Assembly: GCA_035328465.1 (NCBI GenBank)
Contig: DAOLIQ010000008.1
Coordinates: 1 to 64,000 of the forward strand
DNA from: JADJEI01 sp035328465
GTDB lineage: Bacteria; Bacteroidota; Ignavibacteria; Ignavibacteriales; Ignavibacteriaceae
Reading direction: 5' to 3'
DNA: 64,000 nt
This document shows, one piece after another, positions 1 to 7,907 of the stretch (positions within the stretch are counted from its first letter, which is position 1; each line of letters begins with the position of its first letter). The translations under genes and the position numbers were made by a program. The notes beneath the pieces were generated by a model. That model saw nothing but the letters and a program-made list of their open reading frames with translations, had not been told where the DNA came from and did no database searches.

Positions 1-587
1 ACGCAGATTTCAAAGTGCAGATTGCCGATACATCTTTTTCGGATAAATACAAGGCGGGGTTAGTATTTTTACAAAAGCCAAATGCCGGTAGCATAGTAAA
101 AGAGGGAAGATTGATCTATCTTTTTGTGAGCGGGGGAGAACCTGAAGTTAATGTCCCAAGATTAATCGGCAGATCAATTCGTGATGCAAAATTTGCACTT
201 GAAAAAATTGGATTAAAGCTTGGGGTGGTGGATGAAATAAGTTCTACAAATCCTAAAGAAATGATTTTTGATCAGCAGTACGCCGAGGGTACGCCGCTCA
301 AACGAGGCTCATCGGTTAATATAACAATCAGTGCGGGAAATGTTGATGGACAAATTGAAGTTCCCGATCTTATAGGAAAATCTTTAACTGAAGCTACAAT
401 GATTTTACGCGATAGTTCTTTAGTAGTTGGCAAAATAAATTATCAAAGGTCATTTTCTCTTTTGCCAAATACTGTTCTTGATCAATATCCAAGCAAAGGA
501 AATAAATTGAATCAGGGGGACAAAGTTGATTTGTTTGTAACCAAGGCTTCCGACTCCGGTTCGGGAGATGAAATAAAGGAAGAGTAA
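1..587 (+). CDS. PASTA-domain protein, 5' end outside the window
   Basis: The reading frame is open from base 3, so the gene starts upstream; the GTG at 15 lies inside a PASTA repeat and is not a credible start. The visible part holds the end of one PASTA repeat (ending near VSGGEP) and two complete repeats, opening with VPRLIGRSIRDA and VPDLIGKSLTEA. PASTA repeats bind muropeptides or beta-lactams and are found in penicillin-binding proteins and Ser/Thr kinases. No kinase or transpeptidase domain is visible here. Proteins of this type in related bacteria are often an N-terminal membrane anchor plus PASTA repeats. The stop codon overlaps the rpe start (TAATG), so the two genes are probably translationally coupled. 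Confidence 0.85.
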   Translation, partial: ADFKVQIADTSFSDKYKAGLVFLQKPNAGSIVKEGRLIYLFVSGGEPEVNVPRLIGRSIRDAKFALEKIGLKLGVVDEISSTNPKEMIFDQQYAEGTPLKRGSSVNITISAGNVDGQIEVPDLIGKSLTEATMILRDSSLVVGKINYQRSFSLLPNTVLDQYPSKGNKLNQGDKVDLFVTKASDSGSGDEIKEE

Positions 588-1240
588 TGGCAATATTAGC
601 TCCTTCAATACTTTCGGCTGACCTCTCAAATCTTTCTCAACAAATTCGATTGGTTGAAATGGGTGGGGCAGACTGGATTCATTGCGATATTATGGATGGA
701 CATTTCGTACCAAACATAACCTTTGGACCAATCCTAGTCGAAGCAGTTAAAAAATCTACTCACCTTTCAGTTGATGTTCATTTGATGATTGAAAACCCGG
801 ATAAATTTATTCCCGATTTTATTAAAGCTGGGGCTGATTATGTATCTGTGCATTTCGAAGAAGTCAAGCATCTGAATCGCACAATTAATTATATTAAAGC
901 ACTTGGAGCAAAAGCAGGTGTCGTTGTTAATCCTTCAACGCCGATCCATTTTATAAAAGATATTGCCGAGTACATTGATCTTCTTTTAATTATGACGGTC
1001 AATCCGGGATTTGGCGGTCAGTCATTTATTCCAAATTCAAATAGAAGAATTAAAGAAGCTGTTGAATTAAGAAAAAATATGAACGCAAAATATCTGATTG
1101 AAATTGATGGAGGGATTTCAAATAAAACGATTGTCGATGCCCGAAATGCCGGTGCAGAAGTTTTTGTAGCTGGTTCTTCAATTTTTCATTCTGAAAATAT
1201 TACTGCATCAGCCATCGAACTAAAGAATCTTATTTCATAG
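587..1240 (+). CDS. rpe: Ribulose-phosphate 3-epimerase
   Basis: A TIM-barrel enzyme that interconverts ribulose 5-phosphate and xylulose 5-phosphate in the pentose phosphate pathway. The protein has 217 residues, the normal length. Family motifs are all present: LAPSILSADLSNL at the N-terminus, HCDIMDG with H32 and D34, DVHLMIENP with H65, MTVNPGFGGQSF near 136-147, and EIDGGIS with D174. H32, D34, H65 and D174 correspond to the metal and acid-base residues of the family. The ATG overlaps the last base of the preceding stop codon. Translation is probably coupled to the PASTA gene; the gene is followed by a 78-base gap. Confidence 0.97.
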   Translation: MAILAPSILSADLSNLSQQIRLVEMGGADWIHCDIMDGHFVPNITFGPILVEAVKKSTHLSVDVHLMIENPDKFIPDFIKAGADYVSVHFEEVKHLNRTINYIKALGAKAGVVVNPSTPIHFIKDIAEYIDLLLIMTVNPGFGGQSFIPNSNRRIKEAVELRKNMNAKYLIEIDGGISNKTIVDARNAGAEVFVAGSSIFHSENITASAIELKNLIS

Positions 1241-1318
1241 TGTCTTTGTTTATTATTTTTTTCAGAACTGTGTCGTTTACATTTTCAAAAAATTGACATC
1301 TTTTATTTTTCTTATAAA

Positions 1319-2182
1319 ATGATTACCCAGGAAAAAATTATTCCCCAAAAATATTTGTTCGGTAAAAGAGAGTTTGATTTCAATTTTCCTTTTGTGATGG
1401 GGATATTAAACGTAACTCCTGATTCTTTTTCCGATGGCGGGAAATATTTGTCACAAGCTGACGCTTTTTCTCATGCTTCTGAAATGATAGAGGCTGGGGT
1501 TGATATTATTGACATAGGCGGCGAATCAAGCAGACCTGGCTCAATTCCTATTTCACTTAATGAAGAGATGGACAGAGTTATTCCAGTAATTCAAATTATT
1601 AAAAAGAAATATCCTCAATCAGTTATTTCAGTTGATACAACAAAATATGAAGTCGCAGTTGAAGCTCTAAAATGCGGGGCTGAAATTATTAATGACGTAA
1701 GCGGTCTTACATTTGATGAGCGAATAGCAGATGCTGTAGCTAAGTTTAGTGCAGGATTAATTTTAATGCACATTAAAGGAACACCGAAGGACATGCAGAA
1801 TAATCCTGAATACAACGATATTATTTCGGAAATTAAGTATTTTCTTCGCACTCAGATAAGTAAAGCCGAGATTAAGGGTGTGGGCAAAATTATAATTGAT
1901 CCTGGAATTGGCTTCGGGAAAAAGTATGATGACAATTTCTTAATATTAAAAAATATTCAAAAATTATGTTCAGTCGGTTATCCTTTATTGATAGGTGTTT
2001 CGAGAAAATCTTTTATTGGGAATGAACTTGGCCTTGAAGTAACAGAGCGTGATATTCCAAGTGCAATATTGGAAACAGCGGCTATTCAATCTGGCGCAAG
2101 AATAATTCGCACACATAATTATAAAAATGGAATTTACATCAGAAATTTAATGCGCAAAATACTGTTGCAAAATAATGTTTGA
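1319..2182 (+). CDS. folP: Dihydropteroate synthase
   Basis: Condenses 6-hydroxymethyl-dihydropterin pyrophosphate with p-aminobenzoate in folate synthesis, the step blocked by sulfonamides. The 287-residue protein shows both DHPS signatures: GILNVTPDSFSDGG (28-41) and GGESSRPG (67-74). It also has SVDTTKYEVA, EIINDVSG, the Met-His segment LMHIKGTP, DPGIGFGKKYDDN and GVSRKSFIG. It overlaps cdaA by 8 bases. The folP-cdaA pairing is common in Bacteroidota and relatives, so the two are probably co-transcribed. The start is the first ATG after the rpe gap and leaves an N-terminal extension of ordinary length. Confidence 0.97.
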   Translation: MITQEKIIPQKYLFGKREFDFNFPFVMGILNVTPDSFSDGGKYLSQADAFSHASEMIEAGVDIIDIGGESSRPGSIPISLNEEMDRVIPVIQIIKKKYPQSVISVDTTKYEVAVEALKCGAEIINDVSGLTFDERIADAVAKFSAGLILMHIKGTPKDMQNNPEYNDIISEIKYFLRTQISKAEIKGVGKIIIDPGIGFGKKYDDNFLILKNIQKLCSVGYPLLIGVSRKSFIGNELGLEVTERDIPSAILETAAIQSGARIIRTHNYKNGIYIRNLMRKILLQNNV

Positions 2183-2993
2183 ACTTTTTAAAATAGGATT
2201 TCTTACAGTTACATTTTCTGACCTGATAGATATCAGCATTGTTTCATTCATTATTTACAAACTTTATACTTTATTAAGAGGAACAATTGCAGCACAAATT
2301 TTTATCGGCTTGATGATAGTACTTTTCTTATCATTCATTTCGCAGGCAGCAAACCTTAAAGCCGTAAGCTGGTTGTTAAAACTAGTCACAGATATTTGGG
2401 TGATTGCCTTTCTAATTTTATTTCAGCCGGAAATAAGGAGGCTGTTAGTTTTTGTAGCACGAAATCCATTTTTTAAATTATTTATAAAAAATGAATCCGA
2501 AGAATCAGCAAATATAATTGCAGAGGCAGCTTTCGAATTGTCACAAAAACAACATGGGGCACTTATAGTAGTAATAAAATCAAGCGGCATCAGAGGTTTT
2601 GCTGAAACTGGAGAAATTATTAATGCACGACTCACAAAATCTTTATTAACTTCTATTTTTTATCCGCGATCACCGATGCACGATGGGGCAGTGATAGTTA
2701 AAAATGATATTATTGAAGCAGCAAAGTGTATTCTCCCCCTTTCTACTTCAACGCAGCTAAATGGAGAATCTCTCGGTACCCGTCATCGAGCCGGATTAGG
2801 AATCAGTGAACAAGCAGATGTAATTAGTGTTATCGTGTCGGAAGAAACAGGTGGTATTTCGGTTGCTGAAAATGGTTTACTCACCAGAGGACTTTCAAAA
2901 GATGCTTTACGAAAAATTTTATCAAAGGCAATTAAACCACCTTCTGTGAAAGGATGGAGAACTGTTCTTGAACAATATTTACAACAAAAATAA
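2175..2993 (+). CDS. cdaA: Diadenylate cyclase CdaA (c-di-AMP synthase)
   Basis: Makes the second messenger c-di-AMP from two ATP molecules. The 272-residue protein begins with three hydrophobic segments (about residues 8-30, 38-58 and 62-84), as in membrane-bound CdaA. A DisA_N catalytic domain follows, with the signature residues DGA (170-172, in SPMHDGAVIV) and RHRA (203-206, in GTRHRAGLGISE). The start codon lies inside the end of folP. No glmM or cdaR gene follows, unlike the Firmicutes cdaA-cdaR-glmM operon; the next gene is a glycosyltransferase. c-di-AMP usually controls potassium and osmolyte transport and cell-wall homeostasis. Confidence 0.95.
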   Translation: MFELFKIGFLTVTFSDLIDISIVSFIIYKLYTLLRGTIAAQIFIGLMIVLFLSFISQAANLKAVSWLLKLVTDIWVIAFLILFQPEIRRLLVFVARNPFFKLFIKNESEESANIIAEAAFELSQKQHGALIVVIKSSGIRGFAETGEIINARLTKSLLTSIFYPRSPMHDGAVIVKNDIIEAAKCILPLSTSTQLNGESLGTRHRAGLGISEQADVISVIVSEETGGISVAENGLLTRGLSKDALRKILSKAIKPPSVKGWRTVLEQYLQQK

Positions 2994-3636
2994 TACTTGT
3001 GCAATTATTCCTTTTTACAATGAAGTAAATTCAATTGATAAAATAATTGATGAAACTCTTGAATATTGCAGTTATGTTTTCACTGTTAACGATGGTTCGA
3101 CTGATGGATCTGAAAATAGAATAAGATTAAAAAATAATGTCAAAATTATTTCACACAAAAAAAACATTGGAAAAGGTAAAGCACTACGAAGCGGATTTGA
3201 AGAAGCAATAAAGTCTAATTTTAAATTCGTTGTCACACTTGATGCTGATCTTCAACATTCACCAAAGTGCATTCCTGAATTGATCAACAATTTGTCGAAT
3301 AATGATTTTGTGATAGGCAACAGGTTAGATGATTTAAATAATATGCCGCTTCAAAGAATTATGAGTAATAGAATAACATCATTTTTACTCTCCCAAAAAA
3401 CACGCTGCAAAATTCTTGATAGTCAATCAGGTTTTCGGGCATTTAGAATTGAGGCGCTGAGAAAAATTCTGCCATCAAAAAATGGTTTTGAGGCAGAAAG
3501 TGAAATGATAGTTCTTGCAGCCCGAAATCATTTACGAATTGGGTTCACTAGTATTCCTACTATTTATGGCGATGAAAAAAGTAAAATGAAATCTATTCAG
3601 GCAATCGTAGGTTTTATCAAAGTTCTATTTATGTAG
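2968..3636 (+). CDS. Family 2 glycosyltransferase (dolichyl-phosphate mannose synthase-like)
   Basis: A GT-A glycosyltransferase of 222 residues that probably transfers a sugar from a nucleotide donor to a lipid carrier or glycan. It shows CAIIPFYNE at the N-terminus, NDGSTDGS (41-48) for nucleotide binding, and DADLQHSP (from 92) with the metal-binding DXD element. A later segment, DSQSGFRAF, is typical of the DPM1-like branch. No membrane segment follows the catalytic domain. The only start that keeps the NTCAIIPFYNE strand is a TTG at 2968, which puts the first 26 bases inside the end of cdaA. The substrate cannot be told from sequence. Confidence 0.85.
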   Translation: MNNIYNKNNTCAIIPFYNEVNSIDKIIDETLEYCSYVFTVNDGSTDGSENRIRLKNNVKIISHKKNIGKGKALRSGFEEAIKSNFKFVVTLDADLQHSPKCIPELINNLSNNDFVIGNRLDDLNNMPLQRIMSNRITSFLLSQKTRCKILDSQSGFRAFRIEALRKILPSKNGFEAESEMIVLAARNHLRIGFTSIPTIYGDEKSKMKSIQAIVGFIKVLFM

Positions 3637-3640
3637 AAAC

Positions 3641-4111
3641 ATGAAAAAGAAATTCAAATGGGAAATTGATGGATTGGATAATAGCGTTTCATTAATTTAC
3701 GCAGCTAAAAAATCACTGTCAGCGAGATTAACAACGCTGCTTGATTCTATTAAAATTTATTTTGAAAAACCTTCGGAAGAGAATTTACACCAAGTCAGAA
3801 TTTCATTACGAAGAGTTAGATATAACCTTGAATTATTCTATTCTTGTTTTGATGAAAGAATATTTGATAAATTTTATAAGCGGATAGTTAAACTACAAGA
3901 TTTGACCGGTGACGTAAGAGATATCGACATAATGAAAAGAAATTTATTACAGGACATAGATTTCTCTTATGCAAATCTTAAGAAGATAATTAATAAGTTT
4001 GAATCAAAAAGAAATGTTTTGTTGGAAAAAATGAACATCACTTTGTTCAGGTTCACATTCAGTAAAACATTAAAAGAATTCTTAAAACAATTAGATCAAA
4101 GAGGAGGATAA
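3641..4111 (+). CDS. Short CHAD-domain protein
   Basis: A 156-residue helical protein whose core, LHQVRISLRRVRYNLELF, matches the conserved His/Arg/Lys-rich helix of CHAD domains. It is followed by KLQDLTGDVRDIDIM, the second CHAD hallmark. CHAD domains bind inorganic polyphosphate through these basic residues. Complete CHAD proteins usually have 200-300 residues, so this one is short and may hold only about half of the symmetrical fold. It starts 4 bases after the glycosyltransferase. The polyphosphate-linked Ppx/GppA phosphatase at 9113-10042 is not adjacent. Role unknown; binding polyphosphate is an inference from the family. Confidence 0.75.
   Translation: MKKKFKWEIDGLDNSVSLIYAAKKSLSARLTTLLDSIKIYFEKPSEENLHQVRISLRRVRYNLELFYSCFDERIFDKFYKRIVKLQDLTGDVRDIDIMKRNLLQDIDFSYANLKKIINKFESKRNVLLEKMNITLFRFTFSKTLKEFLKQLDQRGG
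4101..4108 (+). promoter_or_regulatory. Strong Shine-Dalgarno that fixes a TTG start
   Basis: GAGGAGGA lies 4 bases before the TTG at 4113. It overlaps the last codons and the stop of the CHAD gene. It decides the start of the UPF0173 hydrolase, because no in-frame ATG lies close by. Confidence 0.75.
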
Positions 4112-4112
4112 A

Positions 4113-4790
4113 TTGAAGCTAAGATATTTTTCTCATTCGGCTTTCCAAATTACAACTAGTAAAGGAATAGTAATTTTGATAGATCCATTTTTGGACGATA
4201 ACCCAACCTCACCGGTAAAATCAGATCAGGTTCGTGCGGACTATATTATTCTTACGCATGCACATGGGGATCACATCGGTGATTCATTTAAGATTGCTAA
4301 AAAGAACAATGCACTAATTATTTGTGTTTTTGAATTAGCTAACTATTGCAGTTCAAAAGGATTTAATACTCACGGAATGCATATAGGGGGTAGTCACGAA
4401 TTTGATTTCGGGCGAATTAAATTTACAATTGCTCATCATGGCGCTGTCACTCCGGATAATACTTATGGAGGTGTTGCGGCTGGAGTTTTAATTACATCAG
4501 ATGGAAAAACAATTTATCACACAGGTGATACAGGTTTATTTTATGATATGAAACTTATCGGTGAAATGAATAAAATAAATTACATGCTTCTGCCTATCGG
4601 AGACAATTATACTATGGGAATTACTGATGCGATTAAAGCTATAGAGCTTGTAAATCCTGATTTTGCGATCCCTATGCATTACAATACTTTCCCTATCATA
4701 AATGCCGATCCGAATAATTTTAAAGAACAAGCTGAGTCAAAGGGAATGAAAGTTAAAATTCTCAATTTTGGCGAAGAAATAGAATTATAG
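4113..4790 (+). CDS. Metal-dependent hydrolase, UPF0173 / metallo-beta-lactamase fold
   Basis: A 225-residue protein of the YtkL-type UPF0173 family. It begins LRYFSHSAFQI and carries the metal-binding motif THAHGDH (48-54; H49, H51, D53, H54). Later ligands are in IAHHGAV, YHTGDTG and IPMHYNTFP. The family belongs to the metallo-beta-lactamase superfamily; the substrate is unknown. The start is a TTG at 4113, supported by an unusually good ribosome binding site for this window: GAGGAGGA at 4101-4108, with suitable spacing. The gene begins one base after the CHAD stop codon and is probably the last gene of that run. Confidence 0.9.
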   Translation: MKLRYFSHSAFQITTSKGIVILIDPFLDDNPTSPVKSDQVRADYIILTHAHGDHIGDSFKIAKKNNALIICVFELANYCSSKGFNTHGMHIGGSHEFDFGRIKFTIAHHGAVTPDNTYGGVAAGVLITSDGKTIYHTGDTGLFYDMKLIGEMNKINYMLLPIGDNYTMGITDAIKAIELVNPDFAIPMHYNTFPIINADPNNFKEQAESKGMKVKILNFGEEIEL

Positions 4791-4876
4791 AATCAATTTC
4801 TGATATTAAACTTCAAATTATTATTTTATAATCAAATAAATTGAAAATATTAAGAGTACAACGAGCAAAAAATTAA

Positions 4877-5662
4877 ATGGCGAAAGTTATTTCCATAGCA
4901 AATCAAAAAGGGGGAGTTGGTAAAACAACTACTTCAATCAACCTTTCTTCAATTGTTGCAGCCGCCGAAAAAAAGACTCTGCTGATTGATATAGATCCTC
5001 AATCCAATTCGTCCTCAGGTGTTGGAGTTACAAATCACTCGCCTTCGGTTTATGAAGTCCTAATTGGATCACAACATATTTCCGATGTAATTATCAATAC
5101 CTATATGCCCTATCTCGACATACTTCCATCAAATATAAACTTGGTTGGTGCCGAAATAGAATTGGTTGATATGGAAAACAGGGAGGGATTACTAAAAGGG
5201 GCTGTTGACAAAATTCGAAATGATTATGATTTTATTTTTATTGATTGCCCGCCTTCACTGGGTTTACTTACTTTAAATTCCTTGAATGCTTCCGATTCAG
5301 TTATCATTCCTGTTCAGTGTGAATACTTTGCACTTGAAGGATTGGGGCAGCTCCTAAACACAATTAATATTGTAAAACAGCACTTTAATAAAGATCTTGC
5401 TATTGAAGGTGTTTTGCTGACAATGTTTGATACTCGACTAAGACTATCACACCAGGTTTCAGAAGAAGTTAGAAGATATTTCGGCAATAAAGTTTTTGAA
5501 ACTGTTATTCATCGAAATGTCAGAATATCAGAAGCACCGAGTTTTGGTAAACCGATTATTCTTTATGATGCAATTTCGTCAGGTGCAAAAAATTATATGG
5601 CATTGGCTTCAGAACTGCTTGAAAGAAATAAAATAGTAATTAAGAAAAATAATAATGAGTAA
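4877..5662 (+). CDS. parA: Chromosome partitioning ATPase ParA/Soj
   Basis: A 261-residue ParA-type ATPase that works with ParB in chromosome segregation. The deviant Walker A motif KGGVGKTTTSINL begins at residue 11, including the extra signature lysine. DIDPQSN follows near residue 39, then the Walker B segment FIFIDCPPSLG, and PVQCEYFALEGL. The short N-terminus, without a DNA-binding extension, fits the chromosomal Soj type and not plasmid ParA proteins. It overlaps parB by 8 bases. An 86-base gap separates it from the preceding hydrolase, so it may head its own operon. Confidence 0.96.
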   Translation: MAKVISIANQKGGVGKTTTSINLSSIVAAAEKKTLLIDIDPQSNSSSGVGVTNHSPSVYEVLIGSQHISDVIINTYMPYLDILPSNINLVGAEIELVDMENREGLLKGAVDKIRNDYDFIFIDCPPSLGLLTLNSLNASDSVIIPVQCEYFALEGLGQLLNTINIVKQHFNKDLAIEGVLLTMFDTRLRLSHQVSEEVRRYFGNKVFETVIHRNVRISEAPSFGKPIILYDAISSGAKNYMALASELLERNKIVIKKNNNE

Positions 5663-6599
5663 AATAAAACTTGGATTAGGAAGGGGTTTAGATGCATTGA
5701 TCAATCCCCATAATTTGAATGACAATGTTGAACAAAGCCCTGATTATAATAATCTTAAAAAGGATGATGGCAAAGAAATAAATATTTTGGCTAAAATTCC
5801 GGTTAAAAATATTTCCTCAAATCCATTTCAACCCCGAACAAATTTTGACCCGGCTGCTCTTGATGAATTAAAAAAGTCTATCCTGTCAAATGGACTTATT
5901 CAACCAATTACGGTAAGACGGAAATCTGATAATCATTATGAATTAATTTCTGGTGAAAGAAGATTAAAAGCATGCATTGATATTGGATACATTGATATAC
6001 CAGCCTATATTATAAAAGTTGATTCCGATGAAGCAATGCTGGCAATGGCATTAATAGAAAATATTCAACGGGAGAAACTTAATGCTATCGAAGTGGCAGC
6101 AGCTTATAAAAGATTAATGGATGAGTGCCATTTGACACAGGAACAGATTGCTGAAACGGTGGGGAAAGATCGTGCAACTGTTGCGAACACAATCCGATTG
6201 TTAAAATTACCTGATAAAATTCAAAGCAGTCTGATTAGCGAAGAAATAACTATGGGGCATGCTCGAGCCTTGATTAATCTTCCTTCAGAAGAATTACAGT
6301 TATCTGTACTCAAAAAAATTATTGAGAATAATTTATCTGTAAGAAAGGTTGAGCAATTGGTTAAAAATATCTTTATTGATTCCAGAATTAAAAAGACTTA
6401 CAAACCTGGAGTAAAGTCAAATGTAAATTCTGCAGGTGCATCAGCAATAGAAGATAAACTGATGAAATTATTTGGGACAAAAGTTACCATCCGTCAAAAG
6501 GCTGATAATAATGGCGAAGTGATTCTTGAATTTTATTCATTAGAAGATCTCGACAGACTTATTGAGTTGTTTGAGATGATTGAAATCAAGTATAGTTAA
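5655..6599 (+). CDS. parB: Chromosome partitioning protein ParB/Spo0J
   Basis: A 314-residue CTP-dependent DNA clamp that loads at parS sites. It begins with the ParA-contacting peptide GLGRGLDALI. The ParB/Srx CTP-binding region follows, with NPFQPR, ELISGERRLKA and ENIQREKLNAIE. A helix-turn-helix, LTQEQIAETVGKDRATVAN, lies near residues 163-181. The C-terminal portion ending in LFEMIEIKYS fits the dimerisation domain. Its start lies inside the end of parA. I saw no convincing parS sequence in the window, so the binding sites are probably elsewhere on the chromosome. Confidence 0.95.
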   Translation: MSKIKLGLGRGLDALINPHNLNDNVEQSPDYNNLKKDDGKEINILAKIPVKNISSNPFQPRTNFDPAALDELKKSILSNGLIQPITVRRKSDNHYELISGERRLKACIDIGYIDIPAYIIKVDSDEAMLAMALIENIQREKLNAIEVAAAYKRLMDECHLTQEQIAETVGKDRATVANTIRLLKLPDKIQSSLISEEITMGHARALINLPSEELQLSVLKKIIENNLSVRKVEQLVKNIFIDSRIKKTYKPGVKSNVNSAGASAIEDKLMKLFGTKVTIRQKADNNGEVILEFYSLEDLDRLIELFEMIEIKYS

Positions 6600-6607
6600 T
6601 TTTTAAT

Positions 6608-7180
6608 ATGCCATTCTTATTTGGGTTTAACGCAGTAAAAATATTTAAATTCATCTCGGATCATTTTAGGCAAAAGATTAAACTGCCAGATAACAGGAAA
6701 ATAGTTTTCCTTTCAACTATAATTTGTTTTATCTTAATTTTTTCACCTGTATCACATGCTCAATCAGATTCTTTAAAAACTGATTCCACACAAGTTCTAT
6801 TTGAAATGCAAAAATCACCCTGGGGTGCAGTACTGAGAAGTGCAATCATTCCTGGACTAGGACAAATTTATAATGAATCATATTATAAAGCTCCGATTAT
6901 TTGGGCACTGGGGGGGTGGTTAATTTATAATTGGGTGAATAATAACAATCTGAAAAATGATTATGCTGAACTTTTCATTCAAACTGGCAACGAAAGTTAT
7001 AGATTTTTGCGAACTACTTATCAAGATAGACGTGATGAATTTGCAATTTATATTGGACTAGTATATCTGCTTAATCTGGTTGATGCCTATGTTGATGCTC
7101 ATTTATTTGATTTTTCTGTTGACGATTTAAATTCACCCAGCATATCTGCTTTGCGTTTGTCACTGCGTATAAATTTTTAA
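6608..7180 (+). CDS. DUF5683-type membrane protein next to parAB
   Basis: A 190-residue protein with a hydrophobic segment near residues 34-52 ending in SHAQS, which looks like a signal peptide or signal anchor. The conserved block PWGAVLRSAIIPGLGQIYN lies around residues 72-90, followed by a second hydrophobic stretch (PIIWALGGWLIYNW). The AIIPGLGQIYN block is typical of DUF5683 proteins, which follow parB in many Bacteroidota. It begins 8 bases after parB and is probably co-transcribed with it. No biochemical function is known. The N-terminal region before the hydrophobic segment is long, so the start is uncertain. Confidence 0.8.
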   Translation: MPFLFGFNAVKIFKFISDHFRQKIKLPDNRKIVFLSTIICFILIFSPVSHAQSDSLKTDSTQVLFEMQKSPWGAVLRSAIIPGLGQIYNESYYKAPIIWALGGWLIYNWVNNNNLKNDYAELFIQTGNESYRFLRTTYQDRRDEFAIYIGLVYLLNLVDAYVDAHLFDFSVDDLNSPSISALRLSLRINF

Positions 7181-7187
7181 ATTGTAT

Positions 7188-7907
7188 ATGAAAAACATTG
7201 TAACATGCAAAATATGTAAGAAAGAAAATCCATTTTACAATTTAAGATGTGACGAGTGTAAAGGATTTCTGCGAGATAAAGTTCCTAATATTGATTTCTG
7301 GTCAGCAGTTCTAAATTTAATTGATTCTCCGAGCGTCGCATTCAAAACAATTGTTTTTTCAGAGCATAAAAATTTTGTATTTCCGTTAACATTTTTCTTC
7401 ACTTCAAAAATGATACTGTTAATGCTTTTCATTTCTTCATTTGCTTTGCACAATTCTGAAGCAGCAATTAATCATTTTTTAATTTTCACATTGATTGTTT
7501 TTATTTCCGTTATTGCCACCCTGTATTTTTTCAGTTGGGCGATTAAATATATATTATACAAATATAGAGTTGAGACAAGAACTAAAGATAATTTTTCAAT
7601 TTTAGTTTATTCGCTTGTCGGGTATGTTTTTTCACTAATAATACTTTTACCAATTGAATTAATATTATTCGGCAGCACACTAATTCAAAATTCACCTTCT
7701 CCATTTCTGCTCAAGCCAATTCCAGCATACGCAATGCTAATTTTCGAAAGTCTTTTTATTTTATGGAGTTTTTGGTTAATGAATCGAGGATTTTATGTAC
7801 AGTCAAAAAGTTTAATTTTTGGTTTAGCAGTAAGCGTGCTATTTTATTTGATCGTTTTTTCACTACCTATTATTGTAATTATTTCTATTCAAAATTCAAT
7901 TAAATGA
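7188..7907 (+). CDS. Zinc-ribbon plus multi-pass membrane protein, Yip1-like
   Basis: About 239 residues. The N-terminus has a zinc-ribbon pattern, C-x2-C-x10-C-x2-C (CKIC...CDEC). A short linker, DFWSAVLNLIDSPSVAFKTI, is typical of bacterial Yip1-domain proteins. About five hydrophobic segments follow, for example LTFFFTSKMILLMLFISSF and GLAVSVLFYLIVFSLPIIV. I chose the ATG at 7188 over the TTG at 7182 because it adds nothing and is the stronger codon. The stop overlaps the next start (ATGA). The Yip1 assignment rests on overall architecture only; the function is unknown. Confidence 0.7.
   Translation: MKNIVTCKICKKENPFYNLRCDECKGFLRDKVPNIDFWSAVLNLIDSPSVAFKTIVFSEHKNFVFPLTFFFTSKMILLMLFISSFALHNSEAAINHFLIFTLIVFISVIATLYFFSWAIKYILYKYRVETRTKDNFSILVYSLVGYVFSLIILLPIELILFGSTLIQNSPSPFLLKPIPAYAMLIFESLFILWSFWLMNRGFYVQSKSLIFGLAVSVLFYLIVFSLPIIVIISIQNSIK

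Noticed and set aside
1293..1318. TTGACA with TATAAA before folP
   Set aside because: The spacing is 14 bases, too short for a housekeeping promoter, and the -10-like element runs directly into the start codon.
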